Part shown: positions 18,488-27,246 of the stretch, in pieces
Position numbering within the stretch: position 1 is the stretch's first letter
Layout of the letters: the number at the start of each line of letters is the position of its first letter
Source of the DNA: DATHTS01 sp041940425
GTDB lineage: Bacteria; Acidobacteriota; Blastocatellia; Pyrinomonadales; Pyrinomonadaceae
NCBI GenBank assembly: GCA_041940425.1
Contig: JBGTSF010000001.1
Coordinates: 1-64,000, forward strand
Length of the DNA stretch: 64,000 bases
Direction of reading: 5' to 3'
Made by a program: the position numbers and the translations under genes
Notes under the pieces: model-generated
What the model was told of the DNA's origin: nothing
Databases searched by the model: none
The model's input: the letters and a program-made list of their open reading frames with translations, nothing else

Positions 18488-18521
18488 AAAAAAGGATAAT
18501 GAAACTTTCGCCTCATTATCC
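18488..18521 (-). terminator. Terminator of the esterase gene
   Basis: GGATAATGA pairs with TCATTATCC and is followed on the minus strand by a T-run. It separates the esterase gene from the S9 peptidase gene downstream. Confidence 0.8.
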
Positions 18522-18574
18522 GATATTCGCCGGAAATTATCCAGAACATTTCGGGCAAAAACAAAGAATTAGTT

Positions 18575-19723
18575 TTACTTTAACTTTTCCGAAACTCTGT
18601 CGAGATTTGTCTTGTAAATTTCCGCCAGCCGTTCGTCCGATTGAGCCTTGGCAAGATTATATGCCTTCTCGTAATTTTCGGCGGCTTGTTTCATCTGCCC
18701 GTTTTTTTCAAACGCCTCGCCGAGACTGTCATAGACGTTTGACGAGTTCGGATAATTGGCGACGTTTTTTCTGAAAATTTCGATCGCTTCCGCGATCTTT
18801 CCGGCATTCATCATTTGATAACCGGCGCGATTCAAAAGGTCTTCAGGAATCAAAATCTCGTAGCCGAACCGCTTGGAAAGTTTTTTATAATGATTTTCCA
18901 GATCCGAAATCGAACCGGAAGCGGGCGGCTGCCAGCCTTCGAAAACTTTACGTAAGCCGTAATAATAGGCGGGCAAAACGATCGAGCCGTGATTTTCGTC
19001 TTTAAACTCCCGAAGCTCATATTCGAGATTTTTCGGTTTGGCTTGTTTGAGCAAATTTTGAAATGAATTAAACCCGTCCGAATAATTCGGCTCGTCGCCG
19101 AGCGCGATAAAAAGCGTTTTATCAAACGCGCGGTTTTGTTTGAAAAGCTCTTCGGCGCGTTTGACGACAAATTTGTTGTCCCAATGAAGGACGGGACTTG
19201 CGGCGATATAAGCGTTGAACAGATCGGGGCGCGAAACGAATGCGTAAACGGCGGTCAAACCGCCTAATGAATGTCCGGCAAAAACCCGAAACGGCTGTGT
19301 GCGGTAATTTTTTTCGACCAGCGGAATGACTTCCTTTTCGATAAATTCGAGAAATTTTTCACCGCCTCCGCTTCCCGCGCGTTCGGTCTTTGTCGGTGTC
19401 ATATCCCGCGTCCGGTTCGTGTTTTGAATTCCGACAACAAGCATCTCCGGCATCATTTCGCCCCAGACCTGCTGTTCGATAATGCTGACCATCATCGCGT
19501 TCTGCGGCGAATGCGCGTCGAGCATATACAGAACCGGATACTTTTTCCCTGTCTGATAATCGGGCGGAACGCGAACCAGAATCGTCCGTTCTTCGTTTAA
19601 GATTTGCGAATTTATAGTATGCGGCGTGTGAACGACGCTGGCGATCTGCTGAGTTTGGGCAAAAATGCCGAAACTGAAACAAAATAGAAAAACCAAAGCC
19701 AAAAACAATCTGTTCTTTAACAT
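18575..19723 (-). CDS. Alpha/beta-hydrolase esterase with C-terminal TPR, secreted
   Basis: A 382-residue protein. The signal peptide (about 1-22) ends at FAQ. The hydrolase domain resembles esterase D/Fes (siderophore-esterase-like) proteins: YPVLYMLDAHSP, the nucleophile elbow FAGHSLGGLTAV and DENHGSIV as the histidine site. The last 100 residues hold a TPR-like segment (NVYDSLGEAFEKNGQMKQAAENYEKAYN). The hydrolase-plus-TPR layout recurs in secreted esterases of Bacteroidetes and Acidobacteria. A GGAGG site precedes the ATG, and it has its own terminator. The substrate is unknown. Confidence 0.88.
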   Translation of the reverse strand: MLKNRLFLALVFLFCFSFGIFAQTQQIASVVHTPHTINSQILNEERTILVRVPPDYQTGKKYPVLYMLDAHSPQNAMMVSIIEQQVWGEMMPEMLVVGIQNTNRTRDMTPTKTERAGSGGGEKFLEFIEKEVIPLVEKNYRTQPFRVFAGHSLGGLTAVYAFVSRPDLFNAYIAASPVLHWDNKFVVKRAEELFKQNRAFDKTLFIALGDEPNYSDGFNSFQNLLKQAKPKNLEYELREFKDENHGSIVLPAYYYGLRKVFEGWQPPASGSISDLENHYKKLSKRFGYEILIPEDLLNRAGYQMMNAGKIAEAIEIFRKNVANYPNSSNVYDSLGEAFEKNGQMKQAAENYEKAYNLAKAQSDERLAEIYKTNLDRVSEKLK

Positions 19724-19820
19724 AAAAACCTCCGAAAAAAGCGTAATTATTTCGTATTAAACTGCGGGAAATTGTGTTATTTTGTTTCTACGTTTCAGCC
19801 GGAGATAAGTTTACATTCTT

Positions 19821-22406
19821 ATGAAAAAGAAAAATCTTCTTTATATTCCGCTTTTGTTTTTGTTCGCGTTTTCAATGTCGGCTTTGGCGATTCATTACGC
19901 CAATATTGTCGGACGGCTCAATCTCGATCCGAAACCTTACGAGATGCCGTTTTATTATTACAACGGCGCGACGAATTTGACCGAAAAAGCGAGAGAGGCG
20001 GGAATCAAACCCGGCGACAAAGTAAAATCCATCAACGGCAAGCCGATCGAAAAAAACGAAGATTTTTACGCTTTTGCACATCAAATAAATTCGCCCGAAC
20101 CGCTTTTGATAAGCATAGAAAGAACCGGTGAAACAGGCGCGGTTACATCCGAAGAAATAAAAATTTCCCCGATAGAATTTACCGCTTCGGCGCGGTATTA
20201 CGGCGCGGTCTTGATAAACTTTTTGTTTGTCTATTTTTTCCCGACGTTTTGCGTTCTGCTCGGTTTTTGGGTTGTCTTTCTGCGCCCGCATGATTATCTG
20301 GCGTGGCTTCTGCTCTTTCTTTTGTGCGGTCTCGGTTCATTCGCGCTGGAAGGTTATCCGGCTGACTCGGTGATCGGCGCGTTCCGCCGGGTTTTCTTTA
20401 ATTCATTCGCGCTGGCGATGCTTCTATTCGCCGTCTATTTTCCCGAAAGATGGCGCGTGGACAAAAAAATCCCGTGGGCAAAATGGATTTTTATCGTTCT
20501 GCTCGGTTTTCAAATAATCGCCGGTCTGTTCGCGCAGGCAAAGGCGATGTTCGGCATCAACGCGATTGATTATTTCGAATTGCCCGTTTCGATTTACAAC
20601 AATTATCTTGCCGCTTTTGTAAATATGTTCGCCATCGGATTGTTTTTCGCCATCCTTTCTCACAAAGCGTTTACGATAAAAAATCCCGATTCGCGCCGCC
20701 GTCTGAAATTGATGAGTTTCGGCACGACTTTGGCGATGACTCCGGTATTTTTGATCATCCTTTACGGAACGATCATCGGCGCGAGGGGATCGTTTTTCGA
20801 TTTTGTCCCAAAATGGCTGGCGATTTTCGCGCTTTTAATGATGCTCCTTTTTCCGCTGACGATGGCGTATGTCATCGTCGTTCACCGCGCGATGGATGTC
20901 CGCGTCGTCGTGCGGCAAGGCTTGCAGTATGCGCTGGCGACGAGCGGCGTAAAGATTTTGCAGTTTGTTTTGCTCGGCATCGTCATTCTCGGCGTGATCT
21001 GGATTTTCCGAAGCGGCAACGGATTTTCGACATCTCAGCAGATTGGATTTGTCGTGGCGGGTTTCGCACTGATTCCCTTGATTGATTACGCCGCCAAAAA
21101 CTTGCGCGTCTGGATTGACCGCAAATTTTTCCGCGAAGCTTACAACGCCGAACAGATTCTGACCGAACTCAGTGAAGAAGTTCGCACGATGGTCGAAACC
21201 AAGCCGCTTCTGGAAAAAGTTTCAACAAAAATTTCGGAATCCCTGCATGTTCCGCAGATCGCTCTGCTTTTGAAAAACGAAAACGGTTTTCATCCCGCGC
21301 ACGCGCTCGGCTATGAAACGCCGCCTTCGGTTGAATTGAATGAAACAGATAAAACAGTCGAAAAACTCAAAAAGAATGAACCGCTAACCGTTTATCAGGA
21401 TGACGCGGAATCGTGGATCAATGAGGAAATCGAAACAAGCGAAAAAGAAAAACTGCAAAAATTAAATTCGCAACTTCTTTTGCCGATCGGCGCGAAAAAC
21501 GAAGTTTCGGGCGTGATCTCGCTCAGCCCGAAGCTTTCGGAAGAGCCTTTTACCCCGAACGATCTCCGGCTGTTAAAATCGGTCGCACTGCAAACCGGAC
21601 TCGCGCTCGAAAATTCGCGCCTCACGGAAGCCATCGCGCAGGAAGCGGCGCAGAAAGAAAGGTTAAACAGAGAATTGGAAATCGCCCGAGAAGTTCAGGA
21701 GCGTCTGTTTCCGCAGGAACTGCCGCGCATCGAAGGCTTGGATTATTACGGCGCGTGCCGTCCGGCTCTCGGAGTCGGCGGCGATTATTACGATTTTCTC
21801 GAATTGGCGGACGGGAAATTCGGCATCGCCATCGGCGACATTTCCGGCAAAGGCATCGGCGCGTCTTTGATGATGGCGAGTCTTCAGGCATCTCTGCGCG
21901 GTCAGACGACACACTTTAAAGACGATCTCGCCGCGATGATGAAGCACGTCAACACACTGCTTTACGAAGCTTCGACCTCGAACCGCTATGCGACTTTTTT
22001 CTACGCGCAGTATAATCCGAAAACGCGGAAACTGATCTTCGTCAACGCCGGACATAATCCGCCCGTTCTGCTTCGCCCGAAAAACGAAACGGAATTTGAG
22101 ATCATCAGACTCGAAGACGGCGGCGCGGTCGTCGGAATGCTGCCTTCGATGTTCGTCAATTACGAGCAGGGCGAGATCGAACTCAAAACGGGCGATCTCG
22201 TCGTCGGTTCGACCGACGGCATCACCGAAGCGATGAATCCGCAGGAAGAGGAATGGGGCGAGGACGCGATGATCGTGGAATTGAAAAATGTTTATGAAAA
22301 ATCTTCGGAAGAAATTTTGAATTACATCGTCAAAAAAGCGGACGAATTTGCCAACGGCGCGAAACAGCACGACGATATGACGCTGGTTGTTGTAAAAGTG
22401 ATTTAA
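19821..22406 (+). CDS. Membrane PDZ-GAF-SpoIIE/PP2C serine phosphatase
   Basis: An 861-residue protein. One N-terminal helix (LLYIPLLFLFAFSMSALAI) leads to a PDZ-like periplasmic segment (about 40-110, AREAGIKPGDKVKSINGKPIEKNED). A multi-helix membrane block (about 120-430) and a GAF-like segment (about 450-610) follow, then a SpoIIE/RsbU-type PP2C domain (about 640-860) with GVGGDYYDF, GDISGKGIGASLMMA, NAGHNPP, GSTDGITEA and HDDMTLVV. Such enzymes dephosphorylate anti-anti-sigma proteins in partner-switching stress pathways; no partner is encoded nearby. The PDZ part suggests sensing of envelope peptides, which is inference. Confidence 0.88.
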   Translation: MKKKNLLYIPLLFLFAFSMSALAIHYANIVGRLNLDPKPYEMPFYYYNGATNLTEKAREAGIKPGDKVKSINGKPIEKNEDFYAFAHQINSPEPLLISIERTGETGAVTSEEIKISPIEFTASARYYGAVLINFLFVYFFPTFCVLLGFWVVFLRPHDYLAWLLLFLLCGLGSFALEGYPADSVIGAFRRVFFNSFALAMLLFAVYFPERWRVDKKIPWAKWIFIVLLGFQIIAGLFAQAKAMFGINAIDYFELPVSIYNNYLAAFVNMFAIGLFFAILSHKAFTIKNPDSRRRLKLMSFGTTLAMTPVFLIILYGTIIGARGSFFDFVPKWLAIFALLMMLLFPLTMAYVIVVHRAMDVRVVVRQGLQYALATSGVKILQFVLLGIVILGVIWIFRSGNGFSTSQQIGFVVAGFALIPLIDYAAKNLRVWIDRKFFREAYNAEQILTELSEEVRTMVETKPLLEKVSTKISESLHVPQIALLLKNENGFHPAHALGYETPPSVELNETDKTVEKLKKNEPLTVYQDDAESWINEEIETSEKEKLQKLNSQLLLPIGAKNEVSGVISLSPKLSEEPFTPNDLRLLKSVALQTGLALENSRLTEAIAQEAAQKERLNRELEIAREVQERLFPQELPRIEGLDYYGACRPALGVGGDYYDFLELADGKFGIAIGDISGKGIGASLMMASLQASLRGQTTHFKDDLAAMMKHVNTLLYEASTSNRYATFFYAQYNPKTRKLIFVNAGHNPPVLLRPKNETEFEIIRLEDGGAVVGMLPSMFVNYEQGEIELKTGDLVVGSTDGITEAMNPQEEEWGEDAMIVELKNVYEKSSEEILNYIVKKADEFANGAKQHDDMTLVVVKVI

Positions 22407-22413
22407 ACCAAGC

Positions 22414-22591
22414 TGCCGGTTATTGAAAATTTTGGGGCTTTGCCGTCTGATGTGCGGAAAGTCTCCGACTTTCCGTTAGATTGAAACCTCAAATCAGCGG
22501 CGAGGCTCAGCCTCGCCGCACTCAAGTTGAAATCCGTCTCGGAAAAGCATAGCTTTTCCGCACATCAGGCGGCAAAGCCGCATAACCGGCA
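22414..22591. repeat. Nested inverted-repeat cassette
   Basis: Outer arms TGCCGGTTAT (22414-22423) and its complement (22582-22591) enclose 25-bp arms at 22436-22460 and 22555-22579 that match at 24 of 25 positions. The centre has the perfect palindrome GCGGCGAGGC-TCA-GCCTCGCCGC at 22497-22519, with two further small hairpins beside it. It fills most of the 224-bp gap between the phosphatase and M23 genes. Confidence 0.9.
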
Positions 22592-22630
22592 ACATACGTT
22601 AATTTAAGGAATTTTCTGCAAATCCGATCT

Positions 22631-23872
22631 ATGATTTCTCAAAATAAAAACTTTAGAATTTACTCAAAACTATTTGCACTCACGATCTTTCTGATTTTAT
22701 CAATCGGTTGTTCGACCGAACGCGCGGAATCGGATAATCCGGGCGACACGATTTCCGAATATGAAGCCGGACTGAATGTTTTCGACCGATTTTTATATCA
22801 CGAATTCGAACCGGCGGACGGTTTCGATTTTCCGGTCGGCAACCGGGACGGCAAAGGCGTTTACACGGACAAAGCGACCGGAAAAAATCACGACGGCTGG
22901 TATATCGCAACGCGGTTTGCCGAAGAATACGAACTCGGCATTCATCCGGGCGAAGACTGGAACGGCACAGGCGGCGGAAATACCGATCTCGGACAGGACG
23001 TTTTCGCCGTTGCCAACGGGCGCGTCGCGTTTGCCGAACATTGCGGCAGGCTCTGGGGAAACGTCGTTATTCTTGAACACGTTTTTTATGAAAATAACAA
23101 AAAGAAAAAAATCCGTTCGCTCTACGCGCATCTGAAAGAGATAAAAGTCAGCAAAGGCGAGCGTGTAAAACGCCGTCAGGTGATCGCCACGATCGGTCAA
23201 GACCCGGACAAATTATTTGCGGCGCATCTGCATCTCGAACTCCGCTGGAACGCGGAATTGCCGCCGACCTATTGGGCTTCGTCGGACGGCAAAGACGCCG
23301 ATTGGGTGCGCGAGCATTACGCCGCGCCGTCCGAGTTTATCAATTCGCATAGAAAATTATTCGTGCCGCAAAAAGAAAAAACTCTTCTTCTCGTTGACCA
23401 GGAAAGCTACAAGATGCGGCTTTACGAAAACGGCGAAATGCAGGGCGAATACGAAGTCGGTTTCGGTCAGAGCAAAGGCGCGAAACAGATCGAAGGCGAC
23501 AACAAAACGCCGGTCGGAATGTATTTCGTCATCGAAAAACACCGCGGCGAATTCGACGGCGAATACGGCGCGTATTACGGCGGGCATTGGATAAAAATAA
23601 ATTATCCGAACGAGTTTGATGCTGTTCGCGGACTGGACGAAGGAATTATAAATTCGGAACAGGCGCAGGCGATAAAGGCGAATTGGAATGAGCGCAAACC
23701 GACGCCGCAAAACACGAAACTCGGAAGCGGCATCGGCTTTCACGGCTGGATTAGGGAATGGGAAAACGACGGCTCGCGTCATCTCTCGTGGGGCTGTGTC
23801 GTGATGCACATCTACGACATCAAAAGCCTTTATGACCGGATTCCGAAAGGCGCGATGGTCGTGATTTTTTAG
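22631..23872 (+). CDS. Lipoprotein with M23 peptidase and L,D-transpeptidase (YkuD/YafK-like) domains
   Basis: A 413-residue cell-wall enzyme fusion. The lipobox LSIGC puts the acylated cysteine at residue 27. An M23/LytM domain (about 95-210) has H105-x3-D109, YAHL at 165-168 and the HxH pair in AAHLHLELRW (H199, H201). A C-terminal YkuD-type domain (about 248-413) starts TLLLVDQESYKMRLYENG and carries IGFHGW and SWGCVVM with the catalytic cysteine at about 389. The histidine of the usual SHGC is tryptophan; SxGCxxM resembles the YafK/DpaA branch. It should cut and re-link or release peptidoglycan peptides at the envelope. Confidence 0.9.
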   Translation: MISQNKNFRIYSKLFALTIFLILSIGCSTERAESDNPGDTISEYEAGLNVFDRFLYHEFEPADGFDFPVGNRDGKGVYTDKATGKNHDGWYIATRFAEEYELGIHPGEDWNGTGGGNTDLGQDVFAVANGRVAFAEHCGRLWGNVVILEHVFYENNKKKKIRSLYAHLKEIKVSKGERVKRRQVIATIGQDPDKLFAAHLHLELRWNAELPPTYWASSDGKDADWVREHYAAPSEFINSHRKLFVPQKEKTLLLVDQESYKMRLYENGEMQGEYEVGFGQSKGAKQIEGDNKTPVGMYFVIEKHRGEFDGEYGAYYGGHWIKINYPNEFDAVRGLDEGIINSEQAQAIKANWNERKPTPQNTKLGSGIGFHGWIREWENDGSRHLSWGCVVMHIYDIKSLYDRIPKGAMVVIF

Positions 23873-23927
23873 CGTATTTATCAGTCAATTAAAAATGCTT
23901 CAGACAAATCTTTAATACTCTCCTTTG

Positions 23928-25367
23928 TCAAAAACTCACGCCCGTTACGGCGGTGAAAATTCCCGACGATTGAAACCGTTTATCAAGCCGGAGGTTTGAA
24001 CCAAAGATCAGAAAACCGCCGTTTCTCGACATTGCAGGTTGTCCCACAGTCGAATTTGCGTCGGTTGAAATCTTTAAAATTCGATTGGTCTGAATATTTT
24101 TCATCAAGATATTTCCGCCTAAATTTTTGGCTTTCGTGCTGAACGCCACCCACTGCCCATCAAACGAAACAGCGATTTTTTCGCCTTGTTCGATGGGGCT
24201 GTCGCCGTCGCCCTGCGCGTAGTTTTCGCCGACGCTGGCGCGAATGATTTTTCCCGAATCAATGTCGGCGACGAAAACGTCTTGAAGTTTGTTCGTGTCA
24301 TCCGCGACCATATTCGTTGCGGTCGTGGCAAACGCGACAAACTTCCCGTTACCGGAAATCGAAGGCGCGACGACGCGGCTCGCGCTTTCTGCGCCCTGAT
24401 CTTTGTCGCCGCCGCTCGCCGTTTTGCTGACTCTTTTTAGTTTGGAGCTTCCGCTTTCCCAGACGTATATGTCCCAGAGATCGTTTTGATCTTCTTTGGT
24501 CAGCGGGAAATAACTGTAAAAGGCAATGCGCGAACCGTCTTCGGAAATCGAAGGACGCGAACCGCCGCCGCCTTTTCCTGTTTTTTCGTTTTTGCTGATC
24601 AATGTGACCGCGCCGCTTCGCATATCTCTCAGATAAACATTGACGGTCGAAGTTCCGTCAACGCCGGGCGTCAGATTACCGGCGGAAGAAGAAAAAGCGA
24701 TCAAATTCCCGTCCGCCGAAATGGTCGGCTCAAACGCTTCGTTATTGGCCTCGATTCCGCGATTTTCGCTGACGGCGGAAACCGTGTTCGTGCCGGCGTT
24801 CCAGACGAAAACATCGCGGACATTGTTCGTATCAATGGGAACAAGATTCGTAGCGTAAGACTCGAACGCCACCGATTTTCCGTCCGCCGAGATCGCCGGA
24901 TTATAGCTGTTTTGATTACCTTCCGCGCCGTTCATTCCTTGACTGACGAGCCGCGTTTCGCCGGTTTTTCTGTCACGCCAGACGATTTGCCGGTATTTGC
25001 CGCTTCCGCCTAAATCTTTTGTGTAAGTTACAAACGCGACATAACGCCCGTCATCCGCGCCGCTGCCGCCGATGACGGGCGTGAAAGTTTCGTAAAAAGT
25101 TCCCAAAACCTTATCGTCGGAACTTCGGCTAACCAATTCGAAATTTCTGAACGAATCTGACGGTGCCGGCGTGGGCGTCGGAGTCGTGGCAGTTGCCGGA
25201 TTTTTACTAAAAACGGCTTTGACTGCTGCGGCATTATTCGCCACAACGCCCTGATGGTTCGTCATTTTACATTGCAGCAGTCCGCCAGTTTGCGTAACGG
25301 CATAATTGTCGTCAGCGTTGAAAATGATGAACGCCGCAATAAATGCCGCGATTTTTAATAATTTCAT
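23928..25367 (-). CDS. Secreted PD40/TolB-like beta-propeller protein
   Basis: About 479 residues from the ATG at 25367, which puts a signal peptide (MKLLKIAAFIAAFIIF) at the start; the longer frame only adds upstream sequence. A TPTPTPAPS linker follows the mature N-terminus. The body is a series of blades with the consensus ISADGKSVAFESYATNLV / ISEDGSRIAFYS, the PD40 motif of TolB-like propellers. No catalytic domain is seen, so it is probably a binding or scaffold protein outside the cytoplasm. It is followed by no clear terminator and converges on the M23 gene. Confidence 0.82.
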   Translation of the reverse strand: MKLLKIAAFIAAFIIFNADDNYAVTQTGGLLQCKMTNHQGVVANNAAAVKAVFSKNPATATTPTPTPAPSDSFRNFELVSRSSDDKVLGTFYETFTPVIGGSGADDGRYVAFVTYTKDLGGSGKYRQIVWRDRKTGETRLVSQGMNGAEGNQNSYNPAISADGKSVAFESYATNLVPIDTNNVRDVFVWNAGTNTVSAVSENRGIEANNEAFEPTISADGNLIAFSSSAGNLTPGVDGTSTVNVYLRDMRSGAVTLISKNEKTGKGGGGSRPSISEDGSRIAFYSYFPLTKEDQNDLWDIYVWESGSSKLKRVSKTASGGDKDQGAESASRVVAPSISGNGKFVAFATTATNMVADDTNKLQDVFVADIDSGKIIRASVGENYAQGDGDSPIEQGEKIAVSFDGQWVAFSTKAKNLGGNILMKNIQTNRILKISTDANSTVGQPAMSRNGGFLIFGSNLRLDKRFQSSGIFTAVTGVSF

Positions 25368-25471
25368 AGTTGTTGATCCAAGTAGCCCGGAATCGTGCCA
25401 TAAATGAAAAATCAATAATTTGCTGACGCGATCACCGGAACTGTTTTCCATTTTGTCCTTAACTATTTGCA

Positions 25472-26860
25472 CTATTTTTTTCCATAGACGGTATAGATAC
25501 CGCTGCCCGGGCTATTGGCATTGAGGAGGTTTAAAAGTCTGGCGCCTTTGATGCATGACCAATATGCATTGTAAGTTTTTGCACCTGATTCTATTTTTGA
25601 AAACCGGATCTGCCAATTATTGAGAACGGTAAATTTTCCCGCCGAACTGACATTGGCGTATTTCATATTTCCGACCATTCCATTTACAACGAGCAGTTTC
25701 CAGTTATAAGAATTGCCCGCACCAAACACGAATTCTTCCTTTGATTGGTTAATATTCATTCCGGCATAATTTCCGGTATAGACGTTATAGAGCTGCTGAA
25801 CGCCCGTAAAATCACTCGTCCAGGTGCCGCTGAAATCGCTTTCGGCGATAGCGAATTTGTTGTAATTGACCATTTGAACAAGCGGTTTTAAAAGATCAGT
25901 ATCGCTGTCCCATTTGATGGTTTCGGGATCGAATTTGAACTGCTGAATAAAACTGTTTTTATCGGGAGCGGTAAATTCCAACCAGCCGGTATTGCCCTGT
26001 CTGAAAAGAACAATAAATTTTTGACTTCCCGAAGCGTTATCGGTAGCGTATCCCATTCCCAGATAAGGTCTGTTATATGTGGTGATATATGCCGTTCTGT
26101 AATTTTTCAGGTCGCGGTAGCGCGGAGCAACTAAAATATTCCAGGCGGCATTTGTCAGCGGTTCGGGATCGGCGGGAAAGATCGTGCCTTCTTTCGGGTA
26201 ATGAATAAAAACTTTGAGATTTCCTTTGATCACTTCCACCCAGTCTTCCTGTTCGGTACTCGTCCAGCCGTCATCGAAATTCGTTTCGTTAAATTTAAAA
26301 CTGCTTTTTTTCGGCGTTTGCGTGCTTTGATTAGTCGTCATCGGCTGAGTTTTGACGGGTTCGGCTTTCGGCAAGACGATCGAATCGAGAAAATTCACAA
26401 ACTCTTGCTGGTAAGCGTCGGTGTTCATTAAGGCGAGAATATTTATCATTTTGCCGCCGCCGGAAATTGTTACCAGTAAAACCAAACCTTTTTTGCCGTC
26501 GCTTTCATACGCGGCGAAACCGCTTTCCGCCGTCCAGCCGTTTTCGCTTGCCGAAGGCTGCATTTGCGGCGCGGAACTGACCGTTACCAATTCTTTAACG
26601 AGCGTTTCCCAAGCCATTTCAAAATTTTCTTTTGAATCAGTGACGGCAGGCACCGGTTTGAACATCGTAATCAAACAAACATTGCCCGATGCGTCTTCGA
26701 TGCCGAGCTGAACGGAGTCTTTACCTTTCTCGCTTTGCCAGCCCTTCGGGATTTTATAAGTTATGATGTCAAAAGTTTCCGCCTTTTGAGCCAACAAACT
26801 TGACGAACTTAAAAGAACAATCAATAACGATGTAATAAATAATTGTCTGTTATTTTTCAT
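25472..26860 (-). CDS. Secreted protein of unknown function
   Basis: A 462-residue protein with a signal peptide (about 1-24, ending LLAQ). The N-terminal half (YKIPKGWQSEKGKDSVQLG...) resembles secreted domains that read bacterial physiological conditions, while the second half has blocks of aromatic beta-strand sequence (YNVYTGNYAGMNINQSKEEFVFGAGNSYNWKLL). No motif with a known activity was recognised. Its composition is somewhat more AT-rich than its neighbours. It lies just upstream of the propeller protein on the same strand and may be co-expressed. No function is proposed. Confidence 0.75.
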   Translation of the reverse strand: MKNNRQLFITSLLIVLLSSSSLLAQKAETFDIITYKIPKGWQSEKGKDSVQLGIEDASGNVCLITMFKPVPAVTDSKENFEMAWETLVKELVTVSSAPQMQPSASENGWTAESGFAAYESDGKKGLVLLVTISGGGKMINILALMNTDAYQQEFVNFLDSIVLPKAEPVKTQPMTTNQSTQTPKKSSFKFNETNFDDGWTSTEQEDWVEVIKGNLKVFIHYPKEGTIFPADPEPLTNAAWNILVAPRYRDLKNYRTAYITTYNRPYLGMGYATDNASGSQKFIVLFRQGNTGWLEFTAPDKNSFIQQFKFDPETIKWDSDTDLLKPLVQMVNYNKFAIAESDFSGTWTSDFTGVQQLYNVYTGNYAGMNINQSKEEFVFGAGNSYNWKLLVVNGMVGNMKYANVSSAGKFTVLNNWQIRFSKIESGAKTYNAYWSCIKGARLLNLLNANSPGSGIYTVYGKK

Positions 26861-26927
26861 AATTCACCTCGACGTTTTTTTCAGGAAATTAAATCAATCA
26901 CTACGCGAAAAGCGGGCTGAAACCGTC

Positions 26928-27173
26928 TTAAAGCATTTCGACCGAATCCAGACAAATCCAAATATCGTTGTTTTCGATAAAATGAATTTGTTTGGCTTCG
27001 ATCAGCCGGAAGATTTCGCGTTCCGAAATCTTCCGCAATACCGCGCAGCCTTTCGGCGTGGTCATCCTGACCATTTTCCGGCATTCCGAACAAAAGGCTT
27101 CGAAATTTTGTCCGCTCTTGTTCAGCGCGATGTTTTCGGTGATTTCAACAACTATCTCGGTTCGCTTTTTCAT
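26928..27173 (-). CDS. Small Cys-pair protein with excisionase-like helix-turn-helix
   Basis: About 81 residues from the ATG at 27173 (MKKRTEIVVEI). A CSEC pair (FEAFCSECRKMVRMTTPKG) is followed by a short helix-turn-helix-like stretch (LRKISEREIFRLIEAKQIHFIE). It ends with NNDIWICLDSV. This compact layout recurs in small acidobacterial proteins thought to bind DNA. It is divergent from the wHTH-TPR regulator at 27247 and shares its 73-bp upstream region, so the two may be co-regulated. Function is otherwise unknown. Confidence 0.65.
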   Translation of the reverse strand: MKKRTEIVVEITENIALNKSGQNFEAFCSECRKMVRMTTPKGCAVLRKISEREIFRLIEAKQIHFIENNDIWICLDSVEML

Positions 27174-27215
27174 CTTATTGGTTATAATTGACGAGTTCGC
27201 CCGCAAAAGTCCTGT

Positions 27216-27245
27216 AATTTTTTTGAATTTTTTTGAATTTTTTTG
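27216..27245. repeat. Three 10-bp tandem repeats before a regulator start codon
   Basis: Three exact copies of AATTTTTTTG run up to the ATG at 27247, occupying the place of the ribosome binding site and spacer. The T7 runs make slippage possible. Confidence 0.85.
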
Positions 27246-27246
27246 A

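Noticed and set aside
21663..22370. 235-codon minus-strand ORF inside the PP2C phosphatase
   Set aside because: Antisense to the catalytic domain, with Phe/Arg/Asp-rich composition typical of shadow frames.
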